Below, one piece after another: positions 52,992-62,033 of a DNA stretch of 64,000 bases (position 1 is its first letter; the number at the start of each line of letters is the position of its first letter). Origin of the DNA: Lachnospiraceae bacterium (lineage in GTDB: Bacteria; Bacillota; Clostridia; Lachnospirales; Lachnospiraceae); assembly GCA_017517305.1 (NCBI GenBank), contig JAFWZV010000020.1:111634-175633 (forward strand). Reading direction: 5' to 3'. Below the pieces are notes generated by a model that worked only from the letters and a program-made list of their open reading frames with translations, had not been told where the DNA came from and searched no databases. The position numbers and the translations under genes are program-made.

Positions 52992-54632
52992 ATGGAAGAG
53001 ATGAATTTAAAAATATCCGCTTCTCCTCATGTGAGAAGTAAGGCAACTACATCTGACATTATGTTTGATGTAATACTTGCTTTAGTTCCTGCTACAGCCT
53101 TCGGTGTATACCAGTTTGGTGTATCAGCAGGAATATTGGTTGCAGTGTGTATAATTACTGCAGTTTTGGCAGAGCTAATTTATCAAAAGGCTATGCACAA
53201 GAAGGTGACAATTGGAGATTATTCAGCAGTGGTAACAGGCTTACTTCTTGCTCTTAACCTTCCACCTACCCTTCCTTGGTGGATGGCTATGCTTGGTACA
53301 TTATTTGCCATAATAGTGGTTAAGCAGTTATTCGGTGGTTTGGGACAGAACTTTATGAACCCAGCCCTTGCAGGTAGATGTTTCCTGGTACTATCCTTTG
53401 GCTCATATATGACCAAGTTTATGCTAGACGGTGTTACACAGGCTACACCACTTGCTAATCTTAGAAATGGATTGCCTATAAATATCAAGGATATGTTCTT
53501 TGGATATACAGCAGGTACTATAGGAGAGACTTCAGCCCTTGCCCTTTTAATAGGTGCAGCTTATCTCCTTATCAAGAGAGTTATCAGTCCAAAGATTCCT
53601 GTGATTTATATTGGAAGCTTTGCAATATGTATAGCTATTTATGCAGCAACTAAGAACTATGATGTAGTGGACTTTACTCTTGCTCATCTCTGCGGTGGTG
53701 GTCTTATGCTTGGTGCATGGTTCATGGCAACAGACTATGTTACCTCACCTATTACTTCAAGTGGTAAGATTATCTTTGGTATATTGCTTGGACTACTTAC
53801 CTTTGTATTCCGTATATTTGGAGGAACACCAGAGGGCGTATCCTATGCAATTATTATATCAAACCTTTTAGTTCCACTTATTGAGAAGGTTACAGCTCCA
53901 AAGTCCTTTGGATATGGCGCTGATGTTAGCAAGGACGATAAGAAGTCTAAGAAGGAAGAAGAGAAAGAAGAAAAGCCAGCTGAGATTACCCAAAAGGAGT
54001 CTGAGACTAAGCCTTCAAGGTTTGATGCTAAGGGCTTTGTAAATGCAATAGTTGTGCTTTGTGCAATTACAGTAATAATGGGTGCAGCTCTTGGAGTAGT
54101 AAACAATATTACTAAGGAGCCAATAGCCAAGGCTAAGCAAGAGGCTAAGGAGGCTGCTTATAAGGAGGTATTCCCAACTGCAGCTAAGGTGGCTACAAGC
54201 GATAAGATGGACGACTATACAACTATTAATGATTTAGTGCATCAGATGGGATATCCAACAGTTGATATAGACGAGCTTGCAGTTGCTCTTGATTCCTCAG
54301 GAGCTCAAGCTGGATATGTTGTTACTGCAACTACATCAGAAGGATATGGCGGTGATATACAGGTTATGGTTGGTATCAGCATTGATGGCACAGTGCAAGG
54401 CATTGATTTCCTTGTGTTAAATGAAACCGTAGGCTTCGGTCTTAATGCCAAGGAGCCAGAATTTAAGGATCAGTTTGTAGGTAAGAAGGTTCTCGCCTTT
54501 GAGTACACTAAGACTGGTGCAACCGGTGATAGTCAGATAGATGCAATCTCAGGTGCTACAATTACCACATCAGCAGTTGTTGATGCAATCAATGCAGCCG
54601 TAATGATTGTTAACTTGTTAGGAGGTGTGTAG
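52992..54632 (+). CDS. fused RnfD-RnfG subunit of the Rnf complex
   Basis: A 546-residue protein with two normally separate subunits. Residues 1-~310 are RnfD: about ten helices, 'GLGQNFMNPALAGRCF', and 'DGVTQATPLANLRNG' with the FMN-carrying threonine. A charged Lys/Glu linker (~312-345) leads to RnfG: one membrane helix (~347-370), then a periplasm-side FMN domain with 'GYGGDIQVMVGIS', 'TVGFGLNAKE' and the FMN-attachment 'SGATITTSAVVDA' near residue 519. No stop or frameshift separates the parts. The usual rnfG is missing, so the fusion is functional. A nearby ApbE flavin transferase is not in the window. Confidence 0.93.
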   Translation: MEEMNLKISASPHVRSKATTSDIMFDVILALVPATAFGVYQFGVSAGILVAVCIITAVLAELIYQKAMHKKVTIGDYSAVVTGLLLALNLPPTLPWWMAMLGTLFAIIVVKQLFGGLGQNFMNPALAGRCFLVLSFGSYMTKFMLDGVTQATPLANLRNGLPINIKDMFFGYTAGTIGETSALALLIGAAYLLIKRVISPKIPVIYIGSFAICIAIYAATKNYDVVDFTLAHLCGGGLMLGAWFMATDYVTSPITSSGKIIFGILLGLLTFVFRIFGGTPEGVSYAIIISNLLVPLIEKVTAPKSFGYGADVSKDDKKSKKEEEKEEKPAEITQKESETKPSRFDAKGFVNAIVVLCAITVIMGAALGVVNNITKEPIAKAKQEAKEAAYKEVFPTAAKVATSDKMDDYTTINDLVHQMGYPTVDIDELAVALDSSGAQAGYVVTATTSEGYGGDIQVMVGISIDGTVQGIDFLVLNETVGFGLNAKEPEFKDQFVGKKVLAFEYTKTGATGDSQIDAISGATITTSAVVDAINAAVMIVNLLGGV

Positions 54633-54634
54633 TA

Positions 54635-55315
54635 ATGGGTAAGCTAACAGAGAGATTATATAATGGTATAGTCAAGGAAAATCCAACCTTTGTGCAGATG
54701 CTTGGTATGTGTCCAACACTTGCTGTTACTACATCAGCAATTAATGGTATAGGAATGGGTCTTGCTACTACAGTTATTCTTACACTTAGCAACCTATTTA
54801 TATCAGTGCTTAGAAAGGTGATTCCAGACAAGGTAAGAATACCGGCATATATTGTAATAATTGCTTCATTTGTAACAATAGTTCAGTTTATTATGGAGGC
54901 ATTTGTTCCAAGCCTTTACGCAAGCTTAGGTATCTTCATACCTCTTATAGTTGTAAACTGTATTATTCTTGGTAGAGCTGAAAGCTATGCTTCTAAGAAC
55001 AAACCACTTCCTTCAGTTTTTGATGGAATTGGTATGGGCCTTGGATTTACTATAGGTCTTACATGTATAGCTGCAGTGAGAGAATTTCTTGGTAGTGGAA
55101 GTATATTCGGTTTTGAAGTATTTTCAACACCAATTGCTATATTTATTAACCCACCAGGAGCATTCTTTGTATTGGCGTTCTTAATAGCATTTCTTAATTA
55201 CAGAAATATTAAGAAGGCTAAGAAGACAGGAGAGAAGCCAGAGCTTTGTAAGCTTGCTGACTGTGCTAACTGTCAGAATCACGCCTGTGCAGGCAAGATA
55301 GGAAAGGAGGACTAA
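54635..55315 (+). CDS. rnfE: Rnf complex subunit RnfE
   Basis: A 226-residue membrane subunit with six helices. 'ENPTFVQMLGMCPTLAVTTSAINGIGMGLATT' holds the conserved cysteine at the iron-sulfur site shared with RnfA, and 'VVNCIILGRAESYASKN' the second. The C-terminus has an extra tail 'LCKLADCANCQNHACAGK' with four cysteines, beyond the ~200 residues of typical RnfE. It starts two bases after rnfD-G. Confidence 0.92.
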   Translation: MGKLTERLYNGIVKENPTFVQMLGMCPTLAVTTSAINGIGMGLATTVILTLSNLFISVLRKVIPDKVRIPAYIVIIASFVTIVQFIMEAFVPSLYASLGIFIPLIVVNCIILGRAESYASKNKPLPSVFDGIGMGLGFTIGLTCIAAVREFLGSGSIFGFEVFSTPIAIFINPPGAFFVLAFLIAFLNYRNIKKAKKTGEKPELCKLADCANCQNHACAGKIGKED

Positions 55316-55318
55316 GCT

Positions 55319-55891
55319 ATGAACGTAATATTATTTGCTATATCAGCAGCACTTGTTAGCAATGTAGTACTTAGCCAGTTTATGGGAATTTGTCCTTTCC
55401 TTGGAGTATCTAAGAAGGTAAGTACTGCAGCAGGAATGGGAGCAGCGGTTATATTCGTTATGACTATAGCTTCAGCAGTTACCAGTACTATTTACTATCT
55501 AGTTTTAGTGCCATTTGAATTAGAGTACCTTAACACCATAGTGTTTATATTAGTTATTGCCGCATTGGTTCAGTTTGTAGAGATGCTTCTTAAGAAGATG
55601 GTGCCAAGCCTTTATCAGGCTCTTGGTGTGTATCTTCCACTTATTACAACCAACTGTGCAGTACTTGGTATAGCACTTGTAAATGTACAGAAAGAGTTAA
55701 GCGTATTAATGAGTACCTTAAATGGATTGTTTTCAGCACTAGGTTTTGCTATAGCTATAATAATCCTTGCAGGTATTAGAGAGAAAATTGAGCATAATGA
55801 TATACCGGAAAGCTTTAAGGGAGCACCTATTGTTCTTATTACAGCAGGACTTATGGCTATGGCTTTCATGGGACTTTCAGGTATGATATAA
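55319..55891 (+). CDS. rnfA: Rnf complex subunit RnfA
   Basis: A 190-residue membrane subunit with six helices, inverted in topology relative to RnfE. 'NVVLSQFMGICPFLGVSKKV' and 'PLITTNCAVLGIALVN' carry the paired cysteines for the buried [2Fe-2S] cluster between RnfA and RnfE. It begins three bases after rnfE with a GGAGG site inside that gene's end. Confidence 0.95.
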   Translation: MNVILFAISAALVSNVVLSQFMGICPFLGVSKKVSTAAGMGAAVIFVMTIASAVTSTIYYLVLVPFELEYLNTIVFILVIAALVQFVEMLLKKMVPSLYQALGVYLPLITTNCAVLGIALVNVQKELSVLMSTLNGLFSALGFAIAIIILAGIREKIEHNDIPESFKGAPIVLITAGLMAMAFMGLSGMI

Positions 55892-55903
55892 GGAGGAGAT
55901 AGG

Positions 55904-56692
55904 ATGGATGTAATGTCAATTGTAATTGCAGCAGCTGTAATTGGTGCAGTTGGTATTCTTGCAGCTGTTCTCCTCGGAATAGCTAGCGAGAAGTTTAAAG
56001 TAGAGGTAGATCCTAAGGAAGAGGCTGTTAGAGAGGTTCTTCCGGGTAATAACTGTGGTGGCTGTGGATATCCAGGCTGTGATGGATTGGCAGCAGCTAT
56101 TGCAAAGGGGGAGGCAAAACCAGACGCCTGTCCTGTAGGTGGCCCAGAGGTGGCTGAAAAAATTGCCCAGATAGTTGGTGGAGAGGTATCAGCTACCAAA
56201 AAGGTTGCATATGTAAAATGTGCAGGAAACTGTGAGAAGGCAAAGGATGCATACCAGTATGTAGGCCCACAGGATTGTAGAATAGCATCAAATTCACCTG
56301 GTGCAGGACCTAAGGCCTGCTCCTATGGATGTATGGGCTATGGCTCTTGTGTTAAAGCATGTCAGTTCGGAGCAATCTCAATTATTGATGGAATTGCAGT
56401 AGTAGATAAGGACAAATGTAAGTCTTGCGGTATGTGTGTTGCTGCTTGCCCTAGAAATATTATTGAGATGGTTCCATATGATGCAGGGGCTAAAGTTCAG
56501 TGTAATTCTAAGGATTTTGGTAAGGACGTTAAGGCTGCTTGCTCAGTAGGCTGTATAGGCTGTGGAATCTGTGCGAAGAACTGTCCGGAAGGAGCTATAA
56601 CAGTTGAAGGCTTCCTGGCAAAGGTGGATTACTCAAAATGTACAGGCTGTGGAACCTGTAAGGAAAAATGTCCTGTAAAGGTGATTGAGTAG
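55904..56692 (+). CDS. rnfB: Rnf complex subunit RnfB
   Basis: A 262-residue subunit that takes electrons from ferredoxin. One N-terminal helix (~5-28) anchors it. 'NNCGGCGYPGCDGLAAAIAKGEAKPDAC' is the first iron-sulfur site. Further clusters are in 'CSYGCMGYGSCVKACQFGAI', 'CKSCGMCVAACPRNI', 'GCIGCGICAKNCPEGAI' and 'CTGCGTCKEKCPVKV'. The last genes of the operon end here. AGGAGGAG precedes the ATG. Confidence 0.95.
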   Translation: MDVMSIVIAAAVIGAVGILAAVLLGIASEKFKVEVDPKEEAVREVLPGNNCGGCGYPGCDGLAAAIAKGEAKPDACPVGGPEVAEKIAQIVGGEVSATKKVAYVKCAGNCEKAKDAYQYVGPQDCRIASNSPGAGPKACSYGCMGYGSCVKACQFGAISIIDGIAVVDKDKCKSCGMCVAACPRNIIEMVPYDAGAKVQCNSKDFGKDVKAACSVGCIGCGICAKNCPEGAITVEGFLAKVDYSKCTGCGTCKEKCPVKVIE

Positions 56693-56795
56693 CTGATTAG
56701 GTTATTGATAAAATTACTTAGTAGGCGAAGAAAAATGTAACTAATTAAGAGGCTTATTAATAAACAGTTTGGCTGTCATTTGAATGGGAGAGTAA

Positions 56796-57668
56796 ATGAT
56801 GAGAGAATATGTGATAATAGCGGATTCAACCAATGATATGCCGCCAGAGTTTGCGGTAGAAAACAATGTAGATATAGTGAAAATTATATATCAGCTAGAT
56901 GATGAGGTGTATGGTATTGACAGACAGCTTTCAATGAAGGAATTCTATGATGGGATGAGAGCTGGTAAGATGACTAAGACAGCGGCACCTAATATTCATC
57001 AGCTTAAGGAACACTTTGAAAGGTGGGCCAAGGAAGGTAAGGATATATTATTTATGTGTCTTTCTTCAGGCATAAGTAGTACTGTTAACAATGCATTTAT
57101 TGCAAAAGATGAGGTTGCTGAGGAGTATCCAGATGTGGATATTTGTGTAATGGATTCAATATGCTGCGCAGGTGGTCAGGGAATGCTTTTGTATCATGCT
57201 GTTAATAACAAGAAAAATGGTATGTCTGCCCGTGAGAATATGGAAAGTCTTGAAGAAATCAAGCACCATATAATTCAAAAATTTACTGTAGATGATTTAA
57301 CCTACCTTCAAAGAGGAGGAAGAATATCTAAGGCGGCAGCTACCATAGGAACTGTAATTAATCTAAAGCCTCTACTTCATGTGGATGCAGAAGGAAAGCT
57401 TGGAGCAGAGCAAAAGATTAGAGGTAGAAAGAAGGCGCTTAATCAGCTGGTTGAAAATATGGGACCTGCTATGGGAAGCTATAAGGATAAGCAGGATATG
57501 ATTCTTGTGTGTCATGGAGACTGTGACGATGATGTAGATTATTGTATTAAGCTTATAGAAGAAAAGTATAAGCCTAAGGAAATAATAAAAAGCTACATAT
57601 CACCAACCATAGGAGCTCATACTGGACCAGGTGGGTTGGCAATATTCTTTATGGGTGACGTTAGATAA
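56796..57668 (+). CDS. DegV family fatty-acid-binding protein
   Basis: A 290-residue protein with 'YVIIADSTNDMPPEF' at the N-terminus, 'CLSSGISSTVNNA' (lipid head-group contact), 'DDLTYLQRGGRIS' and 'SPTIGAHTGPGGLAIFFMG', all DegV marks. In Firmicutes such proteins bind fatty acids and present them to fatty acid kinase FakA. No fakA gene is near. ATGs at 56796 and 56799 are both possible. Confidence 0.93.
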   Translation: MMREYVIIADSTNDMPPEFAVENNVDIVKIIYQLDDEVYGIDRQLSMKEFYDGMRAGKMTKTAAPNIHQLKEHFERWAKEGKDILFMCLSSGISSTVNNAFIAKDEVAEEYPDVDICVMDSICCAGGQGMLLYHAVNNKKNGMSARENMESLEEIKHHIIQKFTVDDLTYLQRGGRISKAAATIGTVINLKPLLHVDAEGKLGAEQKIRGRKKALNQLVENMGPAMGSYKDKQDMILVCHGDCDDDVDYCIKLIEEKYKPKEIIKSYISPTIGAHTGPGGLAIFFMGDVR

Positions 57669-57708
57669 GATAACTGAATATAATATATAAAAAGTAATAG
57701 GTAGTAAT

Positions 57709-57990
57709 ATGCGATTTTTAGAGTTAAGAGAGAAGGAAGTAATAAACTGTAAGGATTGCAAAAGACTAGGCTGTGTGGCTGATATTGAATTTGATCCCTG
57801 TACAGGAAGAATAATAGCAATAGTTGTTCCAAGTCCTGGAAAGTTTTTTTCCTGCTTTGGAAGCTGCACAGAGTATTATATACGCTTTAAGAATATCGTT
57901 AGAATTGGACCGGATATTGTGCTGGTAGATATAGATGCTTGCGATATTAGAAAAGTAGATGACAGAAGATGTAATGATAAAAACTGCTGA
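57709..57990 (+). CDS. YlmC/YmxH family sporulation protein
   Basis: A 93-residue PRC-barrel-like protein: 'RFLELREKEVINCKDCKRLGCVADIEFDPCTGRI' is the family opening, with 'IVRIGPDIVLVD' near the end. Homologues are linked to sporulation in Bacilli and Clostridia; the molecular role is unclear. It has extra cysteines ('FFSCFGSC'). The start has a weak ribosome-binding site (AATAGGTAG). Confidence 0.85.
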   Translation: MRFLELREKEVINCKDCKRLGCVADIEFDPCTGRIIAIVVPSPGKFFSCFGSCTEYYIRFKNIVRIGPDIVLVDIDACDIRKVDDRRCNDKNC

Positions 57991-58043
57991 TTGTAAATGC
58001 TACTTACAGACAGCAATATGTTTGGAAGAAGGAGATAAAGTAT

Positions 58044-58499
58044 ATGAAGTGTCCATTTTGCGGTGATGATAACACCAGAGTAATTGATTCAAGACCTGCT
58101 GATGACAATGAAGCCATAAGAAGAAGACGTCAATGTGATGAGTGTGGCAAGAGATTTACAACCTATGAGAAGGTTGAGACTATACCACTTATTGTAATTA
58201 AGAAGGATAAGAATAGAGAAACCTATGACAGAGCTAAGATTGAGTCTGGAGTAGTTCGTTCTTGTCACAAGCGTCCAGTGTCTGTAGATCAGATAGAGGA
58301 TTGTATTGATAATATCGAGAACAAGATTTTTACGCTTGAGGTTAAGGAAATCGAAAGCAAGAAAATCGGTGAGATAGTTATGGACGAGATAAAAAACCTA
58401 GATCAGGTTGCTTACGTAAGATTTGCGTCAGTGTATAGAGAGTTTAAGGATGCAAATACATTTATGGATGAGCTTAAGGAATTACTGGGTAATAAGTAG
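58044..58499 (+). CDS. nrdR: transcriptional repressor NrdR
   Basis: A 151-residue protein of standard length. The N-terminal zinc ribbon has 'MKCPFCGDDNTRVIDSR' and 'RRRQCDECGKRFTTYE'; the ATP-cone follows ('IVIKKDKNRETYDRAKIESGVVRSC'). NrdR represses ribonucleotide reductase genes when dATP is high. GGAG precedes the ATG. It is nine bases from yigZ and likely co-transcribed. Confidence 0.96.
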   Translation: MKCPFCGDDNTRVIDSRPADDNEAIRRRRQCDECGKRFTTYEKVETIPLIVIKKDKNRETYDRAKIESGVVRSCHKRPVSVDQIEDCIDNIENKIFTLEVKEIESKKIGEIVMDEIKNLDQVAYVRFASVYREFKDANTFMDELKELLGNK

Positions 58500-58508
58500 G
58501 AGACTTTT

Positions 58509-59129
58509 ATGTTAGAAAGCTATATTAATCTTATAAAGGGTGGAGAGGGAGAAATCGTAGAGAAGAAATCCCGTTTCATAGGCCAAATTGAGGTTGTTAA
58601 GACCGAGGATGAGGCTTATGCCTTTATAGAGAGGATTAAGAAAAAGCATTATGATGCAAGACACAACTGCTTTGCATTCTCCATAGGAGAGGATATGCCC
58701 CTTCAGAGATTTTCTGATGATGGGGAACCACAGGGAACTGCAGGAAAACCAATTCTTGAGGTTATAAATGGTTCGGGCATTCATAACATTTGTATAGTTG
58801 TTACTAGATATTTTGGAGGGACTTTGCTTGGCACAGGTGGCTTGGTTCGTGCCTACACTGATGCCAGTAAGGAAGCTTTGAAATATTGCGAGACCAAATT
58901 AATGCAGAGACTGATTCCGGTGGACATAGTTACCAACTATACTGATATGGGTAAGATTCAGTACATTCTTAACACTGCAGGAGTTAATATAGTGGACACT
59001 GTATTTACTGATGAGGTTTTGATAAAAGTAGAGCTTCCATTGGACGCACATGGTAAAATCATAGGTGATATTACCGAGGCAACGGGAGCCAGAGCCAATC
59101 TAACTTTATATGATGAAATATTTGGTTAG
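58509..59129 (+). CDS. YigZ/IMPACT family protein
   Basis: A 206-residue protein. 'EKKSRFIGQIEVVKTEDEAYAFI' and 'ARHNCFAFSIGED' begin the UPF0029 domain, with the signature 'FSDDGEPQGTAGKPILEVI' and 'VVTRYFGGTLLGTGGLVRAYTDA'. A small C-terminal domain (DUF1949-like) follows. Homologues regulate translation or act on RNA. The stop overlaps by four bases with the stop of the convergent permease gene. Confidence 0.93.
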   Translation: MLESYINLIKGGEGEIVEKKSRFIGQIEVVKTEDEAYAFIERIKKKHYDARHNCFAFSIGEDMPLQRFSDDGEPQGTAGKPILEVINGSGIHNICIVVTRYFGGTLLGTGGLVRAYTDASKEALKYCETKLMQRLIPVDIVTNYTDMGKIQYILNTAGVNIVDTVFTDEVLIKVELPLDAHGKIIGDITEATGARANLTLYDEIFG

Positions 59130-60073
59130 ATAAGAGTTTTAATAAATACTGCTATTAGAGCAGTTAACATTATAAGAGGAAGCACCTTTTCTAAGAGGGT
59201 GCTTTTTCTTATGATTAGACTAAGTACCATAGTGATAACAAAGCTAAGTAATGCTACCAAAGATGCAAATACCAGATGCAAACCGAATCCAAAGCTTATG
59301 CCTAAGCTGATAATACCTACCAATGCCACTGGAAGAATTGAGGTAAGTATAGATAAAGCCTTTACCTGAGATAGCTCCTTCTTAGGAAGTGATACATATA
59401 TTTTCTTTTCCTGGTCGTGAAGAAATAGTAGAAGTCCTAGAAGTCCAGCGAAAAGTAGTAAAACACTTACTATCTCGGTTATAGGCAGGTCTATGTGATA
59501 CACCATATTTTCAAAGGTAAATTCCCCTGAGGTGGTGTCTGCTATTGTGAACACATCCTGACTATTTCTGTAGTGCTCAAGTCCATCCTTAAGCTCTTGG
59601 TTCCATGCTGGTTTATTCACAGCGTGCAATAATACATCCTCAGCACACACACTTAGTAAAGCACTGAAAATGGTTTCGTTGATTACTGTGTGGAAGGTTG
59701 AGGCGGGAGTGACATAAAGGGTTATGGGATTATCCCATGCAGTGCCAAGAGCGTAGTCTATGAAGAATCCCTCTGGAATTACATAACCGCACTCTGCGTA
59801 GCCAGATTTTATATCCTTTAAAAGCACTTCCTCCGTATCTACAGTATAAAATGTATATATGGAATTAAGGTCTTCTAGGTAGGTAATAAGTTCATCATAG
59901 TAGTCCGATGATTCTTCACTGTAAAGAGCTACCTTAATATCTGCACTTTGGCTCTTAGCAGGTAGAAGCTTGTATACACCTGTTATGACAATGATTAAGG
60001 CCAATAAAGCTATATACATTTTCTTGCATAATATTCTTTTTGTTAATGCTATAAATCTGTTAGCTGTTTTCAT
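59126..60073 (-). CDS. ABC-2 type permease, second subunit
   Basis: A 315-residue membrane protein with one N-terminal helix (~18-38), a large outside domain (~45-195), and five C-terminal helices (~200-312), the layout of ABC-2 permeases related to drug or peptide exporters. The C-terminal region contains 'LLLFAGLLGLLLFLHDQEKKIYVSLPKKELSQ'. It is the third gene of a minus-strand operon and starts nine bases after the first permease. The exported substrate is unknown. Confidence 0.82.
   Translation of the reverse strand: MKTANRFIALTKRILCKKMYIALLALIIVITGVYKLLPAKSQSADIKVALYSEESSDYYDELITYLEDLNSIYTFYTVDTEEVLLKDIKSGYAECGYVIPEGFFIDYALGTAWDNPITLYVTPASTFHTVINETIFSALLSVCAEDVLLHAVNKPAWNQELKDGLEHYRNSQDVFTIADTTSGEFTFENMVYHIDLPITEIVSVLLLFAGLLGLLLFLHDQEKKIYVSLPKKELSQVKALSILTSILPVALVGIISLGISFGFGLHLVFASLVALLSFVITMVLSLIIRKSTLLEKVLPLIMLTALIAVFIKTLI
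59180..59207 (+). terminator. terminator inside the convergent permease gene
   Basis: AAGCACC (59180-59186) pairs with GGTGCTT (59198-59204), followed by TTTT. It would stop plus-strand transcription from yigZ within the antisense 3' coding end of the permease gene. Confidence 0.6.
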
Positions 60074-60082
60074 AGTAACCTC

Positions 60083-61204
60083 TTATAAGCCGAATAGGGA
60101 AGTGGCTATATTCTGTATAATAAACTTTCCTGGTGTAATATTTGATAGCTGCTGCACTATGCTAGGAAGCATAGCACTAGGCATTATTCCACCACCTACG
60201 TAGGCTATGAAAATGCCTATGATTAGCATGGTCATATTTGCAGCAAAGATGCTTTTGGTAATATTAGCAACAGCTGAAATAATGAAGCCAATAATCACTA
60301 TAGTTGGAATAACAGTAATAAGTCCCATAGGATTAAAGCTTTTGGTAATTATACTAATTCCTATAAAGCAAGGTATAAAGCTAAGGTAAAGTCCGGCCAT
60401 AGAGCTTATCCATCCACTCAGTAGTATATGGAATCTGTTTAAGCCTAAGGTGTTAAGCTTGATTTGCATGGAACTGTTGTAACCCTGAAGATGAGGCATA
60501 AGTACAAAGCTCATAAATATAAGACTAAGCATTACTGCTGAAGCTAAGTAATGCTGAAGCAAAGATGCCTGCCCCTCTCTTGAACCATCTACAATTTCGA
60601 AGAAGGAATCCTTGTTAAGTGACCTGTCTAAAAAGGTTAGGTTTACATTGGTTCTTATAGGATTTCTTTCCTCCTTAGTAAGCCCATGATTATATGCGGC
60701 GTCAATAGTGCTATAAACTGCTGACTGAGCTAATCCTAAATATTTGGCGTAGGATATAAACATTTCATTGGCAATGTATGAGGAGATGGAAGAATTGTCC
60801 CACACTATAATTTCCAATGGAGTATTAGTTCCGTTCATAATACTGGAAATGAATTTCTCGGGAACAATAATAAGGTACAGAATTTCCTCTTGCTCAAGAA
60901 GCTTATAGCCCTCTTCAGGAGAACTTACCTGTATAAGAGTAGCAGTATCCTTCATACTTTCCATATCCTGTAGCATACTAATGCCCATATTGTTCATATC
61001 TTCCTTGCCGTCAGCAGGTATGTAATATCCGATTCCGATAATTTCCTTTGTGCCTGATTTGTATATGTTCTTGGCAATAATGCTACCTGCTACACCACAT
61101 ATGGATGCGATGATAAGTGTGGCTATAAGGATAGATGCTATGTAATTTTTGAGTCTTTTCAGGTCTGTTAGGATTAGACGACCTATAAATTTTGATTTGC
61201 TCAT
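60083..61204 (-). CDS. ABC-2 type permease, first subunit
   Basis: A 373-residue membrane protein with one N-terminal helix (~18-40), a large extracytoplasmic domain (~45-225) and about five C-terminal helices, with 'IIGFIISAVANITKSIFAANMTMLIIGIFIAYVGGG' near the end. It pairs with the next gene as a heterodimeric ABC-2 permease. The outside domain has 'LLEQEEILYLIIVPEKFISSI', as in YhgE/Pip-like and drug exporters. Substrate unknown. Confidence 0.85.
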   Translation of the reverse strand: MSKSKFIGRLILTDLKRLKNYIASILIATLIIASICGVAGSIIAKNIYKSGTKEIIGIGYYIPADGKEDMNNMGISMLQDMESMKDTATLIQVSSPEEGYKLLEQEEILYLIIVPEKFISSIMNGTNTPLEIIVWDNSSISSYIANEMFISYAKYLGLAQSAVYSTIDAAYNHGLTKEERNPIRTNVNLTFLDRSLNKDSFFEIVDGSREGQASLLQHYLASAVMLSLIFMSFVLMPHLQGYNSSMQIKLNTLGLNRFHILLSGWISSMAGLYLSFIPCFIGISIITKSFNPMGLITVIPTIVIIGFIISAVANITKSIFAANMTMLIIGIFIAYVGGGIMPSAMLPSIVQQLSNITPGKFIIQNIATSLFGL

Positions 61205-61228
61205 ATTGAATTATTCTTTCTTACAATT

Positions 61229-61858
61229 TTAATTTCTCAGCATATCAATATAGCTGATTCCCTGTGCTGCTAAGTCCTTGGTATCTATAAGAGCTCCATC
61301 CTTGAGAAGAAATACTCTGTTGCAGAAATTGAAAATTTCTTCCTCGTGGGAGGCAATTATTATACTGCCACCTTGGTTTAAAAATGCACCCATATATCTT
61401 AGAATATCCTGCTTGGCAAGAAGGTCTAAGGCTGCAAATGGTTCGTCTAGCAGAAGCACCTGAGGACAATTAATTAAAACTGAGGCCAAACTAACACGCT
61501 TTTTCATACCACCGGACATAGATTTTACAGGAGTATCAAGAAAATTAGATATTCCAAGCTCGCTTAAAGGTGGAAGGGAGAGAGCCATAGCAATCTGTGA
61601 ACGGTTAAGGCTAGTCCACATTCTTATATTATCCACAGGCTTAAGCTCGTCGAATAAAGGATTTTCTTGAGGAACGTAACCAAGCTTTAAATCACTGTTT
61701 GCTGGATAAAGCTTTGCTATACAGCTAAGTAGAGTGGATTTTCCGGAACCATTTATACCTAGAATACCCACAGCTTCTCCTGGAGCAACCTCTATAGAAA
61801 TATCCTTAAGAATTTCCTTATCCCCATAGCTTTTTGATATATTTTCAAGTTTAAACAT
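61229..61858 (-). CDS. ABC transporter ATP-binding protein
   Basis: A 209-residue ATPase: Walker A 'GILGINGSGKSTLLS' (~32-46), Q-loop 'GYVPQENPLFDEL', signature 'SMSGGMKKRVSLASVL', Walker B 'VLLLDEPFAALD', H-loop 'IIIASHEEEIF'. It is short, as is usual for ABC-2 exporters, and is the first gene of the minus-strand operon with the two permeases. Its start faces the chemoreceptor gene across 175 bases. Confidence 0.93.
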   Translation of the reverse strand: MFKLENISKSYGDKEILKDISIEVAPGEAVGILGINGSGKSTLLSCIAKLYPANSDLKLGYVPQENPLFDELKPVDNIRMWTSLNRSQIAMALSLPPLSELGISNFLDTPVKSMSGGMKKRVSLASVLINCPQVLLLDEPFAALDLLAKQDILRYMGAFLNQGGSIIIASHEEEIFNFCNRVFLLKDGALIDTKDLAAQGISYIDMLRN

Positions 61859-61965
61859 GTTTATTCACCTCAAATAATAAAACTATGTATAAAGATAACA
61901 TTTTTTATAGGAAAGCACAAGAAGATAAAGGGTGTATTATTATGTCTAAAATTCGGTAAAAATAA

Positions 61966-61994
61966 TAGACTTTGACTAAAATATTTGTTATAAT
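61966..61994 (+). promoter_or_regulatory. promoter candidate of the chemoreceptor gene
   Basis: TAGACT (61966-61971) and TATAAT (61989-61994) are 17 bases apart. A better-looking TTGACT at 61972 is too close (11 bases). No sigma-28 type promoter is seen. Confidence 0.4.
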
Positions 61995-62033
61995 TTGTAA
62001 GAATATAAGTATACGCCAAAGGAGAGTCTTTAT

